In this document: positions 12,501 through 20,392 of the stretch, piece after piece
Position numbering within the stretch: position 1 is the first letter of the stretch
Layout: each line of letters begins with the position of its first letter
Origin: Antedon mediterranea
Lineage: Eukaryota; Echinodermata; Crinoidea; Comatulida; Antedonidae
Direction of reading: 5' to 3'
Assembly: GCF_964355755.1 (NCBI RefSeq)
Contig: NC_092672.1
Span: 10,846,501 to 10,910,500, forward strand
DNA: 64,000 nt
Notes under the pieces: generated by a model
Databases searched by the model: none
Told to the model about the DNA's origin: nothing
The model's input: only the letters and a program-made list of their open reading frames with translations
Program-made: the position numbers and the translations under genes

Positions 12501-13931
12501 TACATGCAATAACATGATAAGAATTCTTAGAGATATTCCAATTCTAACCAATTAGGTTTAGGCCTATAGCCAATTTCAATGTTACTCAATAACAGAAAGC
12601 TAATTATTTCTTCTTTTCGTGTTTTAATTGTTGTTTGTATGGTTACGGTCAGATACCTAAATGAAGACTTATCAAAGTAGTATCACACTTACAAACGTTT
12701 TATTGGATAATATCGATTGTACTGAGTGATTTCAGCAGCTGTTTGATTACTCCATGAAGAGCACCATACACGGTCGTTATAACAGTCACAAGCACTTGGA
12801 CATGCTGCGTCTGTAACATGTAAACAATAATAAAACATCTAAAAATAATCCAAACCACTCAGGAATAATAGTTTAAATAAATTGATAAATAAATAAAATT
12901 AAATTTTGATTTTCAGTCAATTTTATTTGTTATTACTTGTTCTTACTCACTAATAAATTATATGAGTAGTTTTTAAAAACATATAATAATTACGATAGGC
13001 ATTTTAAATTACAAATTTCTTTATGATGTAGTTTGTATTGAAGATTATAAAAAAATGATAGTATGCTCCCAAAAAATGAGAAAAAAAATATTATAAACTG
13101 AAAATAATAACAGAGATAATAGTACATTGATGTGATTTCGCGCCGTTCAGCGGAAATCGCCTGGAAATACCGTACAAATAATTGTAATATTTGAAACCAC
13201 TTAAAATAAAATTAAAGATGAAAAATAAGATTTTTTTTTATAATGAAGAATATTATGGAAACATAGAAAAAGATATAAATATGGACCGACACATTATTGT
13301 ACGGTGGTATTGCAAATGGAAATGATAACCTTATGAAGTTAAATTAATAGCTATCATAATTATTATGAAAGTTAAATTAATTTATTAACAATGATGGCTT
13401 GAATTGTTGTTATGTAGCCTGGTTTTGTATACATTGTACTTTGTACATTTTCTAAAAATGACTGTGTTCTAAATCAAATTAACGGAGAATAATAATAATA
13501 ATAATAATAATAATAGGTGAAGGGGTCTAATAAGAATAAGAACTAAAGCGTCCTCATATATTGTTAAAGAATGAATTGTTTAGTTTGTACAATTTAATGT
13601 CCTTAATGTTAGGACCCAATTGGTCAAATTATTTGCGTTGTGTTTAGAGTAGGAGCCAAGCTTTGGTATTTCATCATAAAAATGCACTTTATAAAGGATA
13701 AAAATGGAAAAGGACCCGTGTGGCCTAAATATGAGCATGAAACTATTTTTACACGTTACGTTATCATTTTATTTAACAGAGGTGCTTAACAGACCATTAT
13801 TATTAATTGTGATGTTACTATAAGACATATCATAATATAACTAACTGAAAAATAAACTCAATCCTACCTTTAGAACTTGTACAGTATAACGGAAAGACTA
13901 CCAAAATTAGGATGATTTTAAAGATGGCCAT
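493..13931 (-). CDS. Secreted LRR protein gene with one repeat per exon (VLR-like), 3' end outside window
   Basis: Seen: coding exons 13931-13868, 12810-12693, 11464-11351, 11079-10966, 6852-6781, 5382-5311, 4926-4855, 4257-4186, 3800-3729, 3348-3277, 2892-2821, 2442-2371, 989-918 and 564-493. Each lies between an AG acceptor and a GTAAG/GTGAG donor, and the phases match throughout. The protein starts with a hydrophobic signal peptide, then an LRRNT cap, then 12 LRRs of 24 residues (pattern LxLxxNQIxTLPxNVFAxLTSLN). Family knowledge: such repeats build a curved solenoid that binds ligand on its concave face, as in agnathan VLRs, Toll receptors and GPIb. No LRRCT cap or membrane anchor is visible, so secreted or membrane-bound cannot be decided. 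ATG context is good (G at -3 and +4). What else: an expressed receptor, or a partly decayed member of an expanded family; at least three extra exons are dead. Confidence 0.9.
918..989 (-). CDS. LRR exon, repeat 11
   Basis: 72 bp, phase 2. Face S-L-N-G-N, scaffold QIRTLPENVFADLTSLNI. Donor GTAAGG. Confidence 0.9.
1180..1249 (-). pseudogene. Dead LRR exon (copy b)
   Basis: Reads about YEKHLSTLSANLFA, then a frameshift stop; both splice sites are lost. Paralogue of the relic at 5580-5649, sharing its lesions. Confidence 0.75.
1625..2169. mobile_element. TTAA-flanked MITE, copy 1
   Basis: Begins TTAAAGATGTATTGTCC and ends with the inverted form GTACAATACATCTTTAA. TTAA at both edges fits piggyBac- or Kolobok-type insertion (family knowledge). 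The interior of about 0.5 kb is non-coding. Confidence 0.75.
2371..2442 (-). CDS. LRR exon, repeat 10
   Basis: 72 bp, phase 2. Face W-L-Y-E-N, scaffold QISTLPDNVFADLTLLKK. Donor GTAAGC. Counterpart of the exon at 6781 in the 4.4-kb duplication, but with a different face. Confidence 0.9.
2821..2892 (-). CDS. LRR exon, repeat 9
   Basis: 72 bp, phase 2. Face S-L-R-Q-N, scaffold QISTLPDNVFAGLTSLNT. Donor GTGAGA. Confidence 0.9.
3277..3348 (-). CDS. LRR exon, repeat 8
   Basis: 72 bp, phase 2. Face W-L-Y-N-N, scaffold QISTLPDNVFADLTSLNK. Donor GTAAGA, acceptor TGTTAAG. A clean reference copy of the exon/intron unit of about 455 bp. Confidence 0.92.
3729..3800 (-). CDS. LRR exon, repeat 7
   Basis: 72 bp, phase 2. 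Face Y-L-Y-G-N, scaffold QIRTLPENVFAGLTSLNT. Donor GTGAGA. Confidence 0.9.
4186..4257 (-). CDS. LRR exon, repeat 6
   Basis: 72 bp, phase 2. Face A-L-H-K-N, scaffold QISTLPDNVFANLTSLNE. Donor GTAAGA, acceptor TTTCAAG. Polar basic face residues differ from its neighbours while the scaffold is unchanged. Confidence 0.9.
4528..4776 (+). mobile_element. Retroelement 3' fragment with TATAA target duplication
   Basis: Interrupts one intron unit. TATAA lies at 4523-4527 and again at 4777-4781. The insert ends in AATAAATACCTACATACTTA-type repeats typical of LINE/SINE tails. The source family was not identified. Confidence 0.6.
4855..4926 (-). CDS. LRR exon, repeat 5
   Basis: 72 bp, phase 2. Face Y-L-Y-E-N, scaffold QISTLPDNVFAGLTSLNI. 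Donor GTGAGA. The spacing to the next exon (669 bp) is enlarged by a 249-bp retroelement tail inserted at 4528-4776. Confidence 0.9.
5085..5210. mobile_element. SINE core fragment
   Basis: Contains TCTTTCGGATGGAACGT, GGTCCCGTGTACA, TAAAGAACTTTTCGAAA and TCTCCCGGTGT. Blocks in the same order occur in the tRNA-derived SINE at 47893-48250. It looks like a central domain shared by several invertebrate SINEs; its named family needs a database comparison. Confidence 0.6.
5311..5382 (-). CDS. LRR exon, repeat 4
   Basis: 72 bp, phase 2. Face T-L-D-G-N, scaffold QIRTLPENVFSDLRSLKK. Donor GTAAGA. Within the 4.4-kb segmental duplication it corresponds to the exon at 918-989, whose face reads S-L-N-G-N. 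Confidence 0.9.
5580..5649 (-). pseudogene. Dead LRR exon (copy a)
   Basis: Recognisable LRR exon sequence (STL.AN.F) with a 1-bp deletion that makes a stop after the conserved Phe, no AG acceptor and no GT donor. The same relic occurs at 1180-1249, so the decay predates the 4.4-kb duplication. Confidence 0.75.
6028..6579. mobile_element. TTAA-flanked MITE, copy 2
   Basis: Same terminal inverted repeats as copy 1 and a closely related interior. It was copied here as part of the 4.4-kb duplication rather than inserted independently. Confidence 0.75.
6781..6852 (-). CDS. LRR exon, repeat 3
   Basis: 72 bp, phase 2. Face R-L-S-N-N, scaffold TIRTLPDNVFAGLTSLNK. Donor GTAAGC, acceptor TTTTAAG. 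It is separated from repeat 2 by a 4.1-kb intron that contains the LINE at 8133-10466. Confidence 0.9.
7264..8132. other. Intronic stretch without recognised feature
   Basis: Lies between LRR repeats 3 and 2. The LRR unit similarity ends near 7260. The rest shows no convincing exon, tandem repeat or terminal inverted repeat to me. Confidence 0.5.
8133..10466 (+). mobile_element. 5'-truncated non-LTR retrotransposon (L1/Tx1-like) with poly(A) and 8-bp TSD
   Basis: GCTCCAGT occurs at 8125-8132 and again at 10467-10474, directly after a run of 16 A. The insert starts abruptly inside the reverse transcriptase, the signature of 5'-truncated target-primed insertion. It sits antisense to the LRR gene in the intron between repeats 2 and 3. 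Confidence 0.93.
8134..10112 (+). pseudogene. Retrotransposon ORF2 remnant (reverse transcriptase and C-terminal region)
   Basis: Frame 1 (8134-8553) carries RT motifs VDFKKAFDS, RGIRQGCPLSALLF and the catalytic LADDT. A short deletion with frameshift near 8545-8553 ends it at a TAA. Frame 2 (8553-10112) resumes with IERFSEVSGMTLNKKKT (thumb side) and runs to a C-terminal CxxC-H-C motif (CDKCGEIENENHLFFSC). Motif wording fits the L1/Tx1 group. The endonuclease part is absent through 5' truncation. Not functional as it stands. Confidence 0.92.
10610..10930. repeat. Diverged block repeated at 120-440
   Basis: Second copy of the block described at 120-440, directly downstream (in minus-strand sense) of LRR repeat 2. 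Confidence 0.8.
10966..11079 (-). CDS. LRR exon, repeat 2, with the same 14-residue insertion
   Basis: Variable face S-L-S-R-N; scaffold QISTLSANVF, the same 42-bp insertion as the neighbouring exon, then GLTSLQN. Donor GTAAGA. Sharing of one insertion by two adjacent exons means the exon was duplicated after the insertion happened. Confidence 0.85.
10987..11018. mobile_element. Micro-palindrome inserted in LRR exon (repeat 2)
   Basis: Arms CACGGAGGTAAA and TTTACCTCCATG (one mismatch) around an 8-base loop, 32 bp. Flanked by GTTAAAC on the left and GTTATAG on the right, a probable degenerate 7-bp duplication. It accounts for most of the exon's extra 42 bp. Confidence 0.7.
11351..11464 (-). 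CDS. LRR exon, repeat 1, with 14-residue in-frame insertion
   Basis: Variable face reads Y-L-Y-N-N; scaffold TISTLSANVF, then an extra hairpin-encoded peptide (about DAAITMEVKNNFYLR), then GLTSLEY. The exon is 114 bp instead of 72; the extra 42 bp keep frame. Acceptor ...TTTAAG, donor GTAAGA. The insertion should loop out of the convex side of the repeat, after the conserved Phe. Confidence 0.85.
11372..11403. mobile_element. Micro-palindrome inserted in LRR exon (repeat 1)
   Basis: Same palindrome and same flanks as in the exon at 10966-11079. Inherited by exon duplication, not an independent event. Confidence 0.7.
11480..11990. other. Unclassified insertion with CCGA repeats
   Basis: Interrupts the LRR intron unit. 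Contains a degenerate run of CCGACCGACC type at about 11527-11560 and ends where intron-like sequence (TAATCAGCGTTATAGTTAAT) resumes at 11997. No supported gene. Probably an old mobile element. Confidence 0.45.
12145..12216 (-). pseudogene. Damaged LRR exon next to the LRRNT exon
   Basis: The second half (FLSANVFVGLKSLND) and the donor GTAAGA survive. The first half is rearranged, about two codons are missing in the LxxN region, and no AG acceptor sits at the expected place. Probably the original first repeat, now skipped. A shorter trace of the same kind lies near 12530-12560. Confidence 0.7.
12693..12810 (-). CDS. LRR gene exon 2: LRRNT cysteine cap
   Basis: Acceptor TTACAG, donor GTAAGT. 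Reads DAACPSACDCYNDRVWC and on to YYPIKR. The four cysteines have LRRNT spacing C-x3-C-x-C-x6-C, the N-terminal cap of extracellular LRR domains. The exon starts by completing a phase-1 codon and ends phase 2, the phase used by every LRR exon downstream. In the unspliced DNA the next codon is a stop, so splicing here is required. Confidence 0.9.
13488..13515. repeat. (AAT)n microsatellite
   Basis: About nine AAT units in LRR gene intron 1. Confidence 0.95.
13868..13931 (-). CDS. LRR gene exon 1: signal peptide
   Basis: Encodes Met-Ala followed by a hydrophobic run (IFKIILILVVFPLYC) and small residues TSSK, a textbook signal peptide of about 19-21 residues. It ends phase 1 at G|GTAGGA and joins exactly to the LRRNT exon. 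The ATG at 13931-13929 has G at -3 and G at +4. No TATA box is convincing upstream. Confidence 0.88.
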
Positions 13932-14289
13932 CTCGTCTGCATCACACGAACTGCTCTTCACAATAGAACTAAACAAACATAGTCGCGAGGTAGAATGTAA
14001 AAGAAACTTACAATTGTTTAATGCTTCTTTGTGAATCCTTAAAGATATAAGTTAGGGGAAATTATAAAACTTCACTTGTCAGATTATTTAATGGTTGTGA
14101 AGTGGATGTATAATGTAGGCCTATATTGAATGAATTAATATTTTATTTGAAATTAATAATTATTAAAAACAGATGCTATATTCAACGTATCCAATGAGAT
14201 TACCATAAGTTGTTATTATTTCTCTCTTTCTCGATGGTTTTGGGATCGATGATAGATCAATATACTAAGGTTGTATGTATAATTTATTG

Positions 14290-15440
14290 TAAATAATGGT
14301 TACGAAAATAAAAAAGGCAGCTGTAAAATGTTTCATTTAAAATACGCTTCCGATTATTGAGTTTAATATTTAGTTAGTACTTCAGATCACGTATATATGT
14401 AATTCTTCTTTTTATTCTTTTTAAAGTCAGTTAATATTTGCATCAGACTGCATTGATAATATTAATAAGACAACGGCACATGACACAATGATTTGTGTCG
14501 ATAAAAATTCATTTTAATTCAATATAATTTCCTATAACTCCTCTGTAATACTTTGTTTAAAGATGTATTCTCCCTAAACCCCCCACCCCACTCCATGAAG
14601 ATTAATAAAATGAGACTAGGATAGGCCATTAATAGTTTTAACCAAATTGATCACTTCCATAGAAAAAAAAAAACACGAAACAAATCATGTTTTCAGGGGG
14701 ACAAATACATCTTTGTGGTTTCAGATTCAGACAAAATCATGTAGGCCTACATTTAAACATTACAATAAGAATTATTGGTGATACGGTGTCTAATTGCTGT
14801 TCTACCGATTATACGTTTGGAATACTCATAACAAAGTAAATGAAAAATAAATAAAAATTTAAAAAATGAAAAGATTATTGCCTACTAATTTGACGTTTTT
14901 AAAACATGCAATACATTTCAAAATGATATTGATAGTAATAAATCTTTACTTGATGTCAAATTGTGTTGTCGTGAGATGAATTATAATATGAACAATATCT
15001 TTGAATTGACGTTTACTTTCCAAAAATTTGAGTAATAATTGATGGTTTGGGTGGATGACGCTAACTTTGTATTTTACCGTTATTGTATATAGAACTAATG
15101 GTTATGAAAATCACAAAAACAGAGGTAAAATGTTTTATTTAAGATACGCTTCCGATGATTGAGTTTATTATTTATTTAGTATTGACGTATATGTAATTTC
15201 CCTTTATTCTTATGTAGGCCTAAGTCAGTTAATATTTTATCAATGTATTGAGGTGGATGATTCAAAAGACAACGACACATGACACAATCATTGTGACGTG
15301 TCGATAACAATTTAATAATTTCTTTATACTCTATACTGTAATACTTTGTTTATACCATGTTTTGTTCTACAGATACGTTTTGGAATACTCATAAATAAAA
15401 CAGAAAAGCCTAATAATTTGACGTTTTGCAATACATTTAA
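14290..15440. repeat. Two diverged direct repeats upstream of the LRR gene
   Basis: 14296-14556 matches 15095-15350 (shared landmarks: ATACGCTTCCGAT, GACACAATGA/GACACAATCA, TAATACTTTGTTTA). 14815-14930 matches 15371-15440 (GGAATACTCATAA, TTTGACGTTTT). No coding sequence seen. Confidence 0.75.
14557..14714. mobile_element. TTAA-type MITE, short copy 3
   Basis: Left end TTAAAGATGTATTCTCCC, right end GGGGGACAAATACATCTTT. The right TTAA has decayed to TTGT. Internally deleted compared with the 0.5-kb copies. Confidence 0.65.
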
Positions 15441-16065
15441 TTCAAGGCATAAATTAATAGCTGTTTTAAATACACGATACAATCTCCCGGTTGAATCTAT
15501 CTCACAACGGCATCGGATACAAAAACTATAAAGTAACGCTTGATCACGCTGCTATGAATATCGCTTAGACTTCTGATAATGCATAATTTTGAAATACATT
15601 TTGTAAAAATATACCGTATATAATATCAACATTTTTGAAACATAATCACAATAATCAAGAAGTTTGCATGGAGGCCAATAACTGCAGAGGATAGGATTGG
15701 CTTATATTTATAGTTTATACTTATTTTATTTTCAACATGTTATTGGTGTTATACACAGATGGCTTGAAATAAAAAATAAAGAATAAAGAATTATTAAAAG
15801 ATGTTTTAGTGGATTTTCTGAAACAAAAGTGGACGAGTAGTGTTATAAGAAATGAGCTTGGCGCGCCGGTGTAAGATTGAAATGTGTCCATCATTCAAAA
15901 GTGTCCAGTTGCATGTTCCAACAATTTAATGCTGTCCGGCCCGTTTAATAATGTCTGAGATTTGAGATTCAGGTTTTGATCGTGGTTGCGCATGCACTTG
16001 TCTTTTTTAACGACCACTATTGTTAATAATGCCAAACTAGTTTTTATTTTTCAAAGATCTCTTTG

Positions 16066-16453
16066 TTTAAAACACCTCCAATTAGCGACCATTATATTAT
16101 TTGGTATCAATAAAGACAAGAATAATAAATAATAATATGATAATAATAATCATGTGATAAAAACAAGTAATTATACTGGTCCTCTTCCAATTAAAAATCA
16201 CTTTAGTTTAAACACTTTCAATTAGCGACCATTTTATTATTTTTTATGAATAAAGACAAGGAGAGTAAATAGTTTATAATCATGTGACAAAAAACAAGTA
16301 ACTGTACTGGTCCTCTTCCAGTTATAGGTCACTTTAGTTTAAGACACTTCCGATTAGCGACCGTTATATTATTTTGTATGAGTAAACCAAGAAGAATAAA
16401 TAGTTTTTAAAATCATGTGATAAAAACAAGTAATTGTATTGGTCCTCTTCCAA
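16066..16453. repeat. Triple tandem repeat, about 135 bp
   Basis: ATTAGCGACC recurs at 16081, 16221 and about 16353. Each unit ends in TGGTCCTCTTCCA. A TTAA MITE abuts the third unit. Confidence 0.88.
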
Positions 16454-16769
16454 TTAAAGATATATTGTCCCCCAAAAACATGAAAAATGTTTGAATATGT
16501 TATTTTGTAGTTTTAATCAAGCTAATCACTTCTATAGAAAAAAAAATCATGTTTTCACATATAAAAAATGACAAAATAAATGGTAAATTCAACCAAAAAT
16601 CCATTGGCTGGCAGCCAATTTGATAATTTTTGGCTTTAGGCCTAAATTACATTTTTTTCAGGTAAATACATTTTTTTCGATCCAGTTTTTTGTCAAAGTG
16701 GATAACTATTATGTTACATTAAAATGGAATATTCAACACACATTTTTTAAAGAATTTTTACATCTTTAA
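16454..16769. mobile_element. TTAA-type MITE, copy 4
   Basis: Left end TTAAAGATATATTGTCCCCC, right end TTTACATCTTTAA. Interior matches the copy at 54338-54634 (for example TTTTTTTCAGGTAAATACAT). Confidence 0.7.
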
Positions 16770-17032
16770 AGATCGCTTTAAACTATTTGATTAATTATAG
16801 TTGCATGCATGACACTTCCAATATCTATCTTGCGCCCAGTAGCGGCGCTATACAATCTTTGGTTTTTGACGACGACATGATTTTTGATCTCTGATTTATA
16901 GTCCAGATCCCTATGTCAAAAAAAGTGCCTTCGTGTGCAGATCATGGGGAAAGTGTAAACATTGTGTTTTATGAATATTTGAATCATGCTGGTTATAAAA
17001 ACCCATGTTGTCAAATTTCTAAAATTCATCTT

Positions 17033-17365
17033 TGACCTCTGACCTCAATTTGAATGTTTTGACCCACTGAAAACAAAATGATCATATCTTTGCAACGCTA
17101 AGATTAAATGAAATAATTTTAGTGTCAAATTATTTGGGAGATGCATATTAATATTCGTTCTAATGGAAAAGTTTGTCCAAAAATGGCTGGAAGTATGATT
17201 TTTGGCATATTTGACCTTTGACCTACATATCATATAACTCCGTAACTAATAGTTGGACAAACTTTAAATAGGACTCAAATTAATCTGAAGGTATATGTTT
17301 CTATTCAGTCTAATAAGAACTTTTACAAGAAAATGACCCGAAATATTTTTATTGACCTTTGACCT
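17033..17365. promoter_or_regulatory. Three DR1 nuclear-receptor-type sites, left arm
   Basis: TGACCTCTGACCT at 17033-17045 and TGACCTTTGACCT at 17212-17224 and 17353-17365. These match the direct-repeat-1 consensus (AGGTCA-n-AGGTCA on the other strand) bound by RXR/HNF4/COUP-type receptors in animals. Function here is not shown. Confidence 0.6.
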
Positions 17366-18754
17366 GTACTGGTAGTACATATTTCTATAATCTCAAAAAC
17401 TATTGGCCGTAAAATGGTTGTTTTTGTGAAATGGTTCGAACAATTTACATTTATATGTTGTATAATAACAACATTTTATAGAAATGTAAAAGAATTCTAT
17501 TTATGATCACTAATATAATTTATTAACATCACTAGCATTTGTTATAATATTAAAATGTTATATTTGCTGATTTTAAGCACTTCACATGAATTTATCAGAA
17601 TTATGTGTATTTAATATAAAGTTTATTTTTTTTTTAATATAAAGAAAATTTAATTGTCTATCAAATAAGACTATTTTCAAATTATTATGGCTAAAACTTA
17701 ATTAGATACAGGCAAAAAAGTGTATTTTTACTTGTGTGAACAGCGCCCTCAATCTTCATTTTTCCCAAAAAATACCACATTTTTATGTGTTTTCCTGAAC
17801 TAAACAGGTTATAACTTTGTTTTAAATACTTTTTACAGTAACCTGTAATTTACATACCTCTTTTATAACGTACTAGGTCAGTTTCTGAAAAAATTGAGAA
17901 AAATATTCCGATAGCTTGATATTTTTGTTGAGGTTATTACATGATACACACAAAAAACTATTTTTAATTTTCAGCTAAAAGTCCATCTTTTTGGTTTAAT
18001 AAAAGCTATCTAGCAGATATTAATACAAAAAATTCATATTTTATTGGATAGATATTATGATTATCTTTCCAATAAAATATGCTGTTTGTGTAAGAATGGC
18101 TGTGCAAGATTGTTTGTACTGGACCAAAAAGATGGATTTTTAGCACAAAATCAAAATATTTTTAGCATGCACCATGTAATAACCTCACGAAAAATATCAA
18201 GCTATAAAAATATTGTTTTCATTTTATCTCAGAAACTTACTTAGTATATGGTAGAAGGTGTATGTAAGTTACACGTCACTGACAACAAATCTTTTAAAAA
18301 GTTACAACCAGCTATAGTTTATGAAACCACATAAAAATGTGGTATTTTTTGGGAAAAAATGAAGATTGAGGGCGCTGTTCACATAAGTAAAAATACACTT
18401 TTTTGCCTGTATCTAATTAAGTTTTAGCCATAATAATTTGAAAATAGTCTTATTTGATAGATAATTAAATTGTCTTTATATAAAAAAAAACAACATTATA
18501 TTAAATACACATATTTTCTGATAAATTCATGTGAAGTGCGTAAAATCAGCAAATATGACACATTTTAATATTATAACAAATGCTAGTGATGTTAATAAAT
18601 TACAAAGTTAGTGATCATAAATAAATTTTTTTACATTTCTATAAAATGTTGTTATTATAAAACATATAAATGTAAATTGTTCGAACCATTTCACAAAAAC
18701 AACCATTTTACGGCCAATAGTTTTTGAGATTATAGAAATATGTACTACCAGTAC

Positions 18755-19087
18755 AGGTCAAAGGTCAATAAAAATATTTCGGGTCATTTTCTTGTAAAAG
18801 TTCTTATTAGACTGAATAGAAACATATACCTTCAGATTAATTTGAGCCCTATTTAAAGTTTGTCCAACTATTAGTTGCGGAGTTATATGATATGTAGGTC
18901 AAAGGTCAAATATGCCAAAAATCATACTTCCAGCCATTTTTGGACAAACTTTTCCATTAGAACGAATATTAATATGCATCTCCCAAATAATTTGACACTA
19001 AAATTATTTCATTTAATCTAAGCGTTGCAAAGATATGATCATTTTGTTTACAATGGGTCAAAACATTCAAATTGAGGTCAGAGGTCA
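18755..19087. promoter_or_regulatory. Three DR1 sites, right arm
   Basis: AGGTCAAAGGTCA at 18755-18767 and 18896-18908, and AGGTCAGAGGTCA at 19075-19087. Mirror images of the left-arm sites and fully retained despite arm divergence. Confidence 0.6.
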
Positions 19088-19204
19088 AAGATGAATTTTA
19101 GAAATTTGACAACATGGGTTTTTATAACCAGCATGATTCAAATATTCATAAAACACAATGTTTACACTTTCCCCATGATCTATGGGGCGCCATAAGCAGC
19201 AAAA

Positions 19205-19446
19205 GTATATTTGTGTTAAACACAAATGTGTAGCTAAAAAATGTGTGTGTATGTGTGTTCTAGGTGAAAAATGTATGTGTACATTTGAAATGTGTGTGTG
19301 TGTAATTGCAAAATGTATTTGTAAACCTAAAAATGTGTTTGTATTTGTAAAATGCATGTTTGTAATTGTAAAACGTAGTTGTACACTTTTAAAATGTAGT
19401 TGTACACTTTAAAATGTAGTTGTACACTTTTAAAATGTAGTTGTAA
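19205..19446. repeat. TG-rich low-complexity tract grading into a 21-22-bp minisatellite
   Basis: Starts with AAATGTGTGTGT-like units and ends in about three units of AAAATGTAGTTGTACACTTT. The apparent cysteine-rich reading frame over it is a by-product. Confidence 0.85.
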
Positions 19447-19466
19447 CAAGGAATGTATACTTGTAA

Positions 19467-19564
19467 CGCTTGGTTAGAGATCTCTAATCAAGCGTGAAGA
19501 CCATACCATTTCTCGAGAGGGGTATACCATGGAAAAAGGCTATCTGTCCGGCGGCCGGCCGCCG
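19467..19564. repeat. Two palindromes
   Basis: 19467-19494 is a 28-bp near-perfect palindrome centred on TTAGAGATCTCTAA. 19549-19564 is a perfect 16-bp palindrome CGGCGGCCGGCCGCCG in otherwise AT-rich DNA. They may mark an element end; no partner was found. Confidence 0.7.
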
Positions 19565-19739
19565 ATGGTATATTTATTTCCTTTTTATCGTTATAGCATT
19601 GGCGTTTTGGGAGTTTTGATTATTATATTGAAAAGCGACGGCGAAACACTGTTGTCGGTCGTCTACTAAATTATATAATAACTAGGCCGGACTATACTAA
19701 GTCACTAAGAGTGGTAGGTATGTATTACAATACAATATT

Positions 19740-20320
19740 TAGCCTAGGCCTCGCGCCTATAAATAAAGACCCAATTCCGTTATTAAAAGAAAAGAATGAA
19801 ACAGCTAGCCTACTACTACTAGTTAGAGGCTATACTAGTTAGGCCTACCTAGGCTAGCCTGTGTAGTTTAGTAGAAGTAGGGGCCTAGACCTAGCCTAGG
19901 CTAGGCCTAGGCCTCTTAGCCTACTAGCCAGTAGGACTTCCTAAGCCCTGGGCCTAAATAGGGCTAGGCCTATATAGGCTAGCTCTCAAGCAAGAAGCCT
20001 ACTAAACTAACCAAAGACCTAGCTAGGCTTTATGCCCACTATTCTGCTAGGCTAGGCCTACCTCTTGCCTACCTAGCAGGCCTATAGGCTAGGTCTTTAC
20101 TAGCTAGGCCTAGTTAGCTATAGTAGGCAGGCCTAGACTACTATAGTACTAGGCCCTAGGCCTAGTCCTTCTACTACTAGCCTTCTAGGCCTATAGGCCC
20201 TAGTAGGCTAGTACTAGCTTATAATAAATATAGCCTCCCTGAAGACCATAAACATACATAGACTCGGCCGTAGTAGTAGTACTAGTAGGCCTACTAAAGG
20301 CCCTAGGCTAGCTAGCTAAT
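19740..20320. repeat. GGCCTAG-rich low-complexity block upstream of the integrase gene
   Basis: Dense TAGGCC, GGCCTAG and CTAGCTAG words with no fixed period. Similar blocks lie at 30330-31320, 33020-33610, 43770-44060 and, less dense, 46470-46700. Confidence 0.9.
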
Positions 20321-20392
20321 AATAATTCTTATTTCAAATCAAATTTTAAGAATTAATTTGTACATATTTTTATTTCAGAACAGGCATTTACC

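Larger units (their letters stand above)
16939..19181. mobile_element. Foldback element: 2.24-kb palindrome with arms of about 1.06 kb
   Basis: 16939-18000 and 18120-19181 are reverse complements with scattered mismatches. The middle also pairs in part (TATTTTATTGGA with TCCAATAAAATA). Outer ends AGATCATGGGG and CCCCATGATCT. No open reading frame of note and no certain target duplication. Confidence 0.9.

Noticed and set aside
19182-19412. Cysteine-rich peptide with KCxC repeats
   Set aside because: Produced by TG-rich low-complexity DNA; no signal peptide, splice context or conservation.
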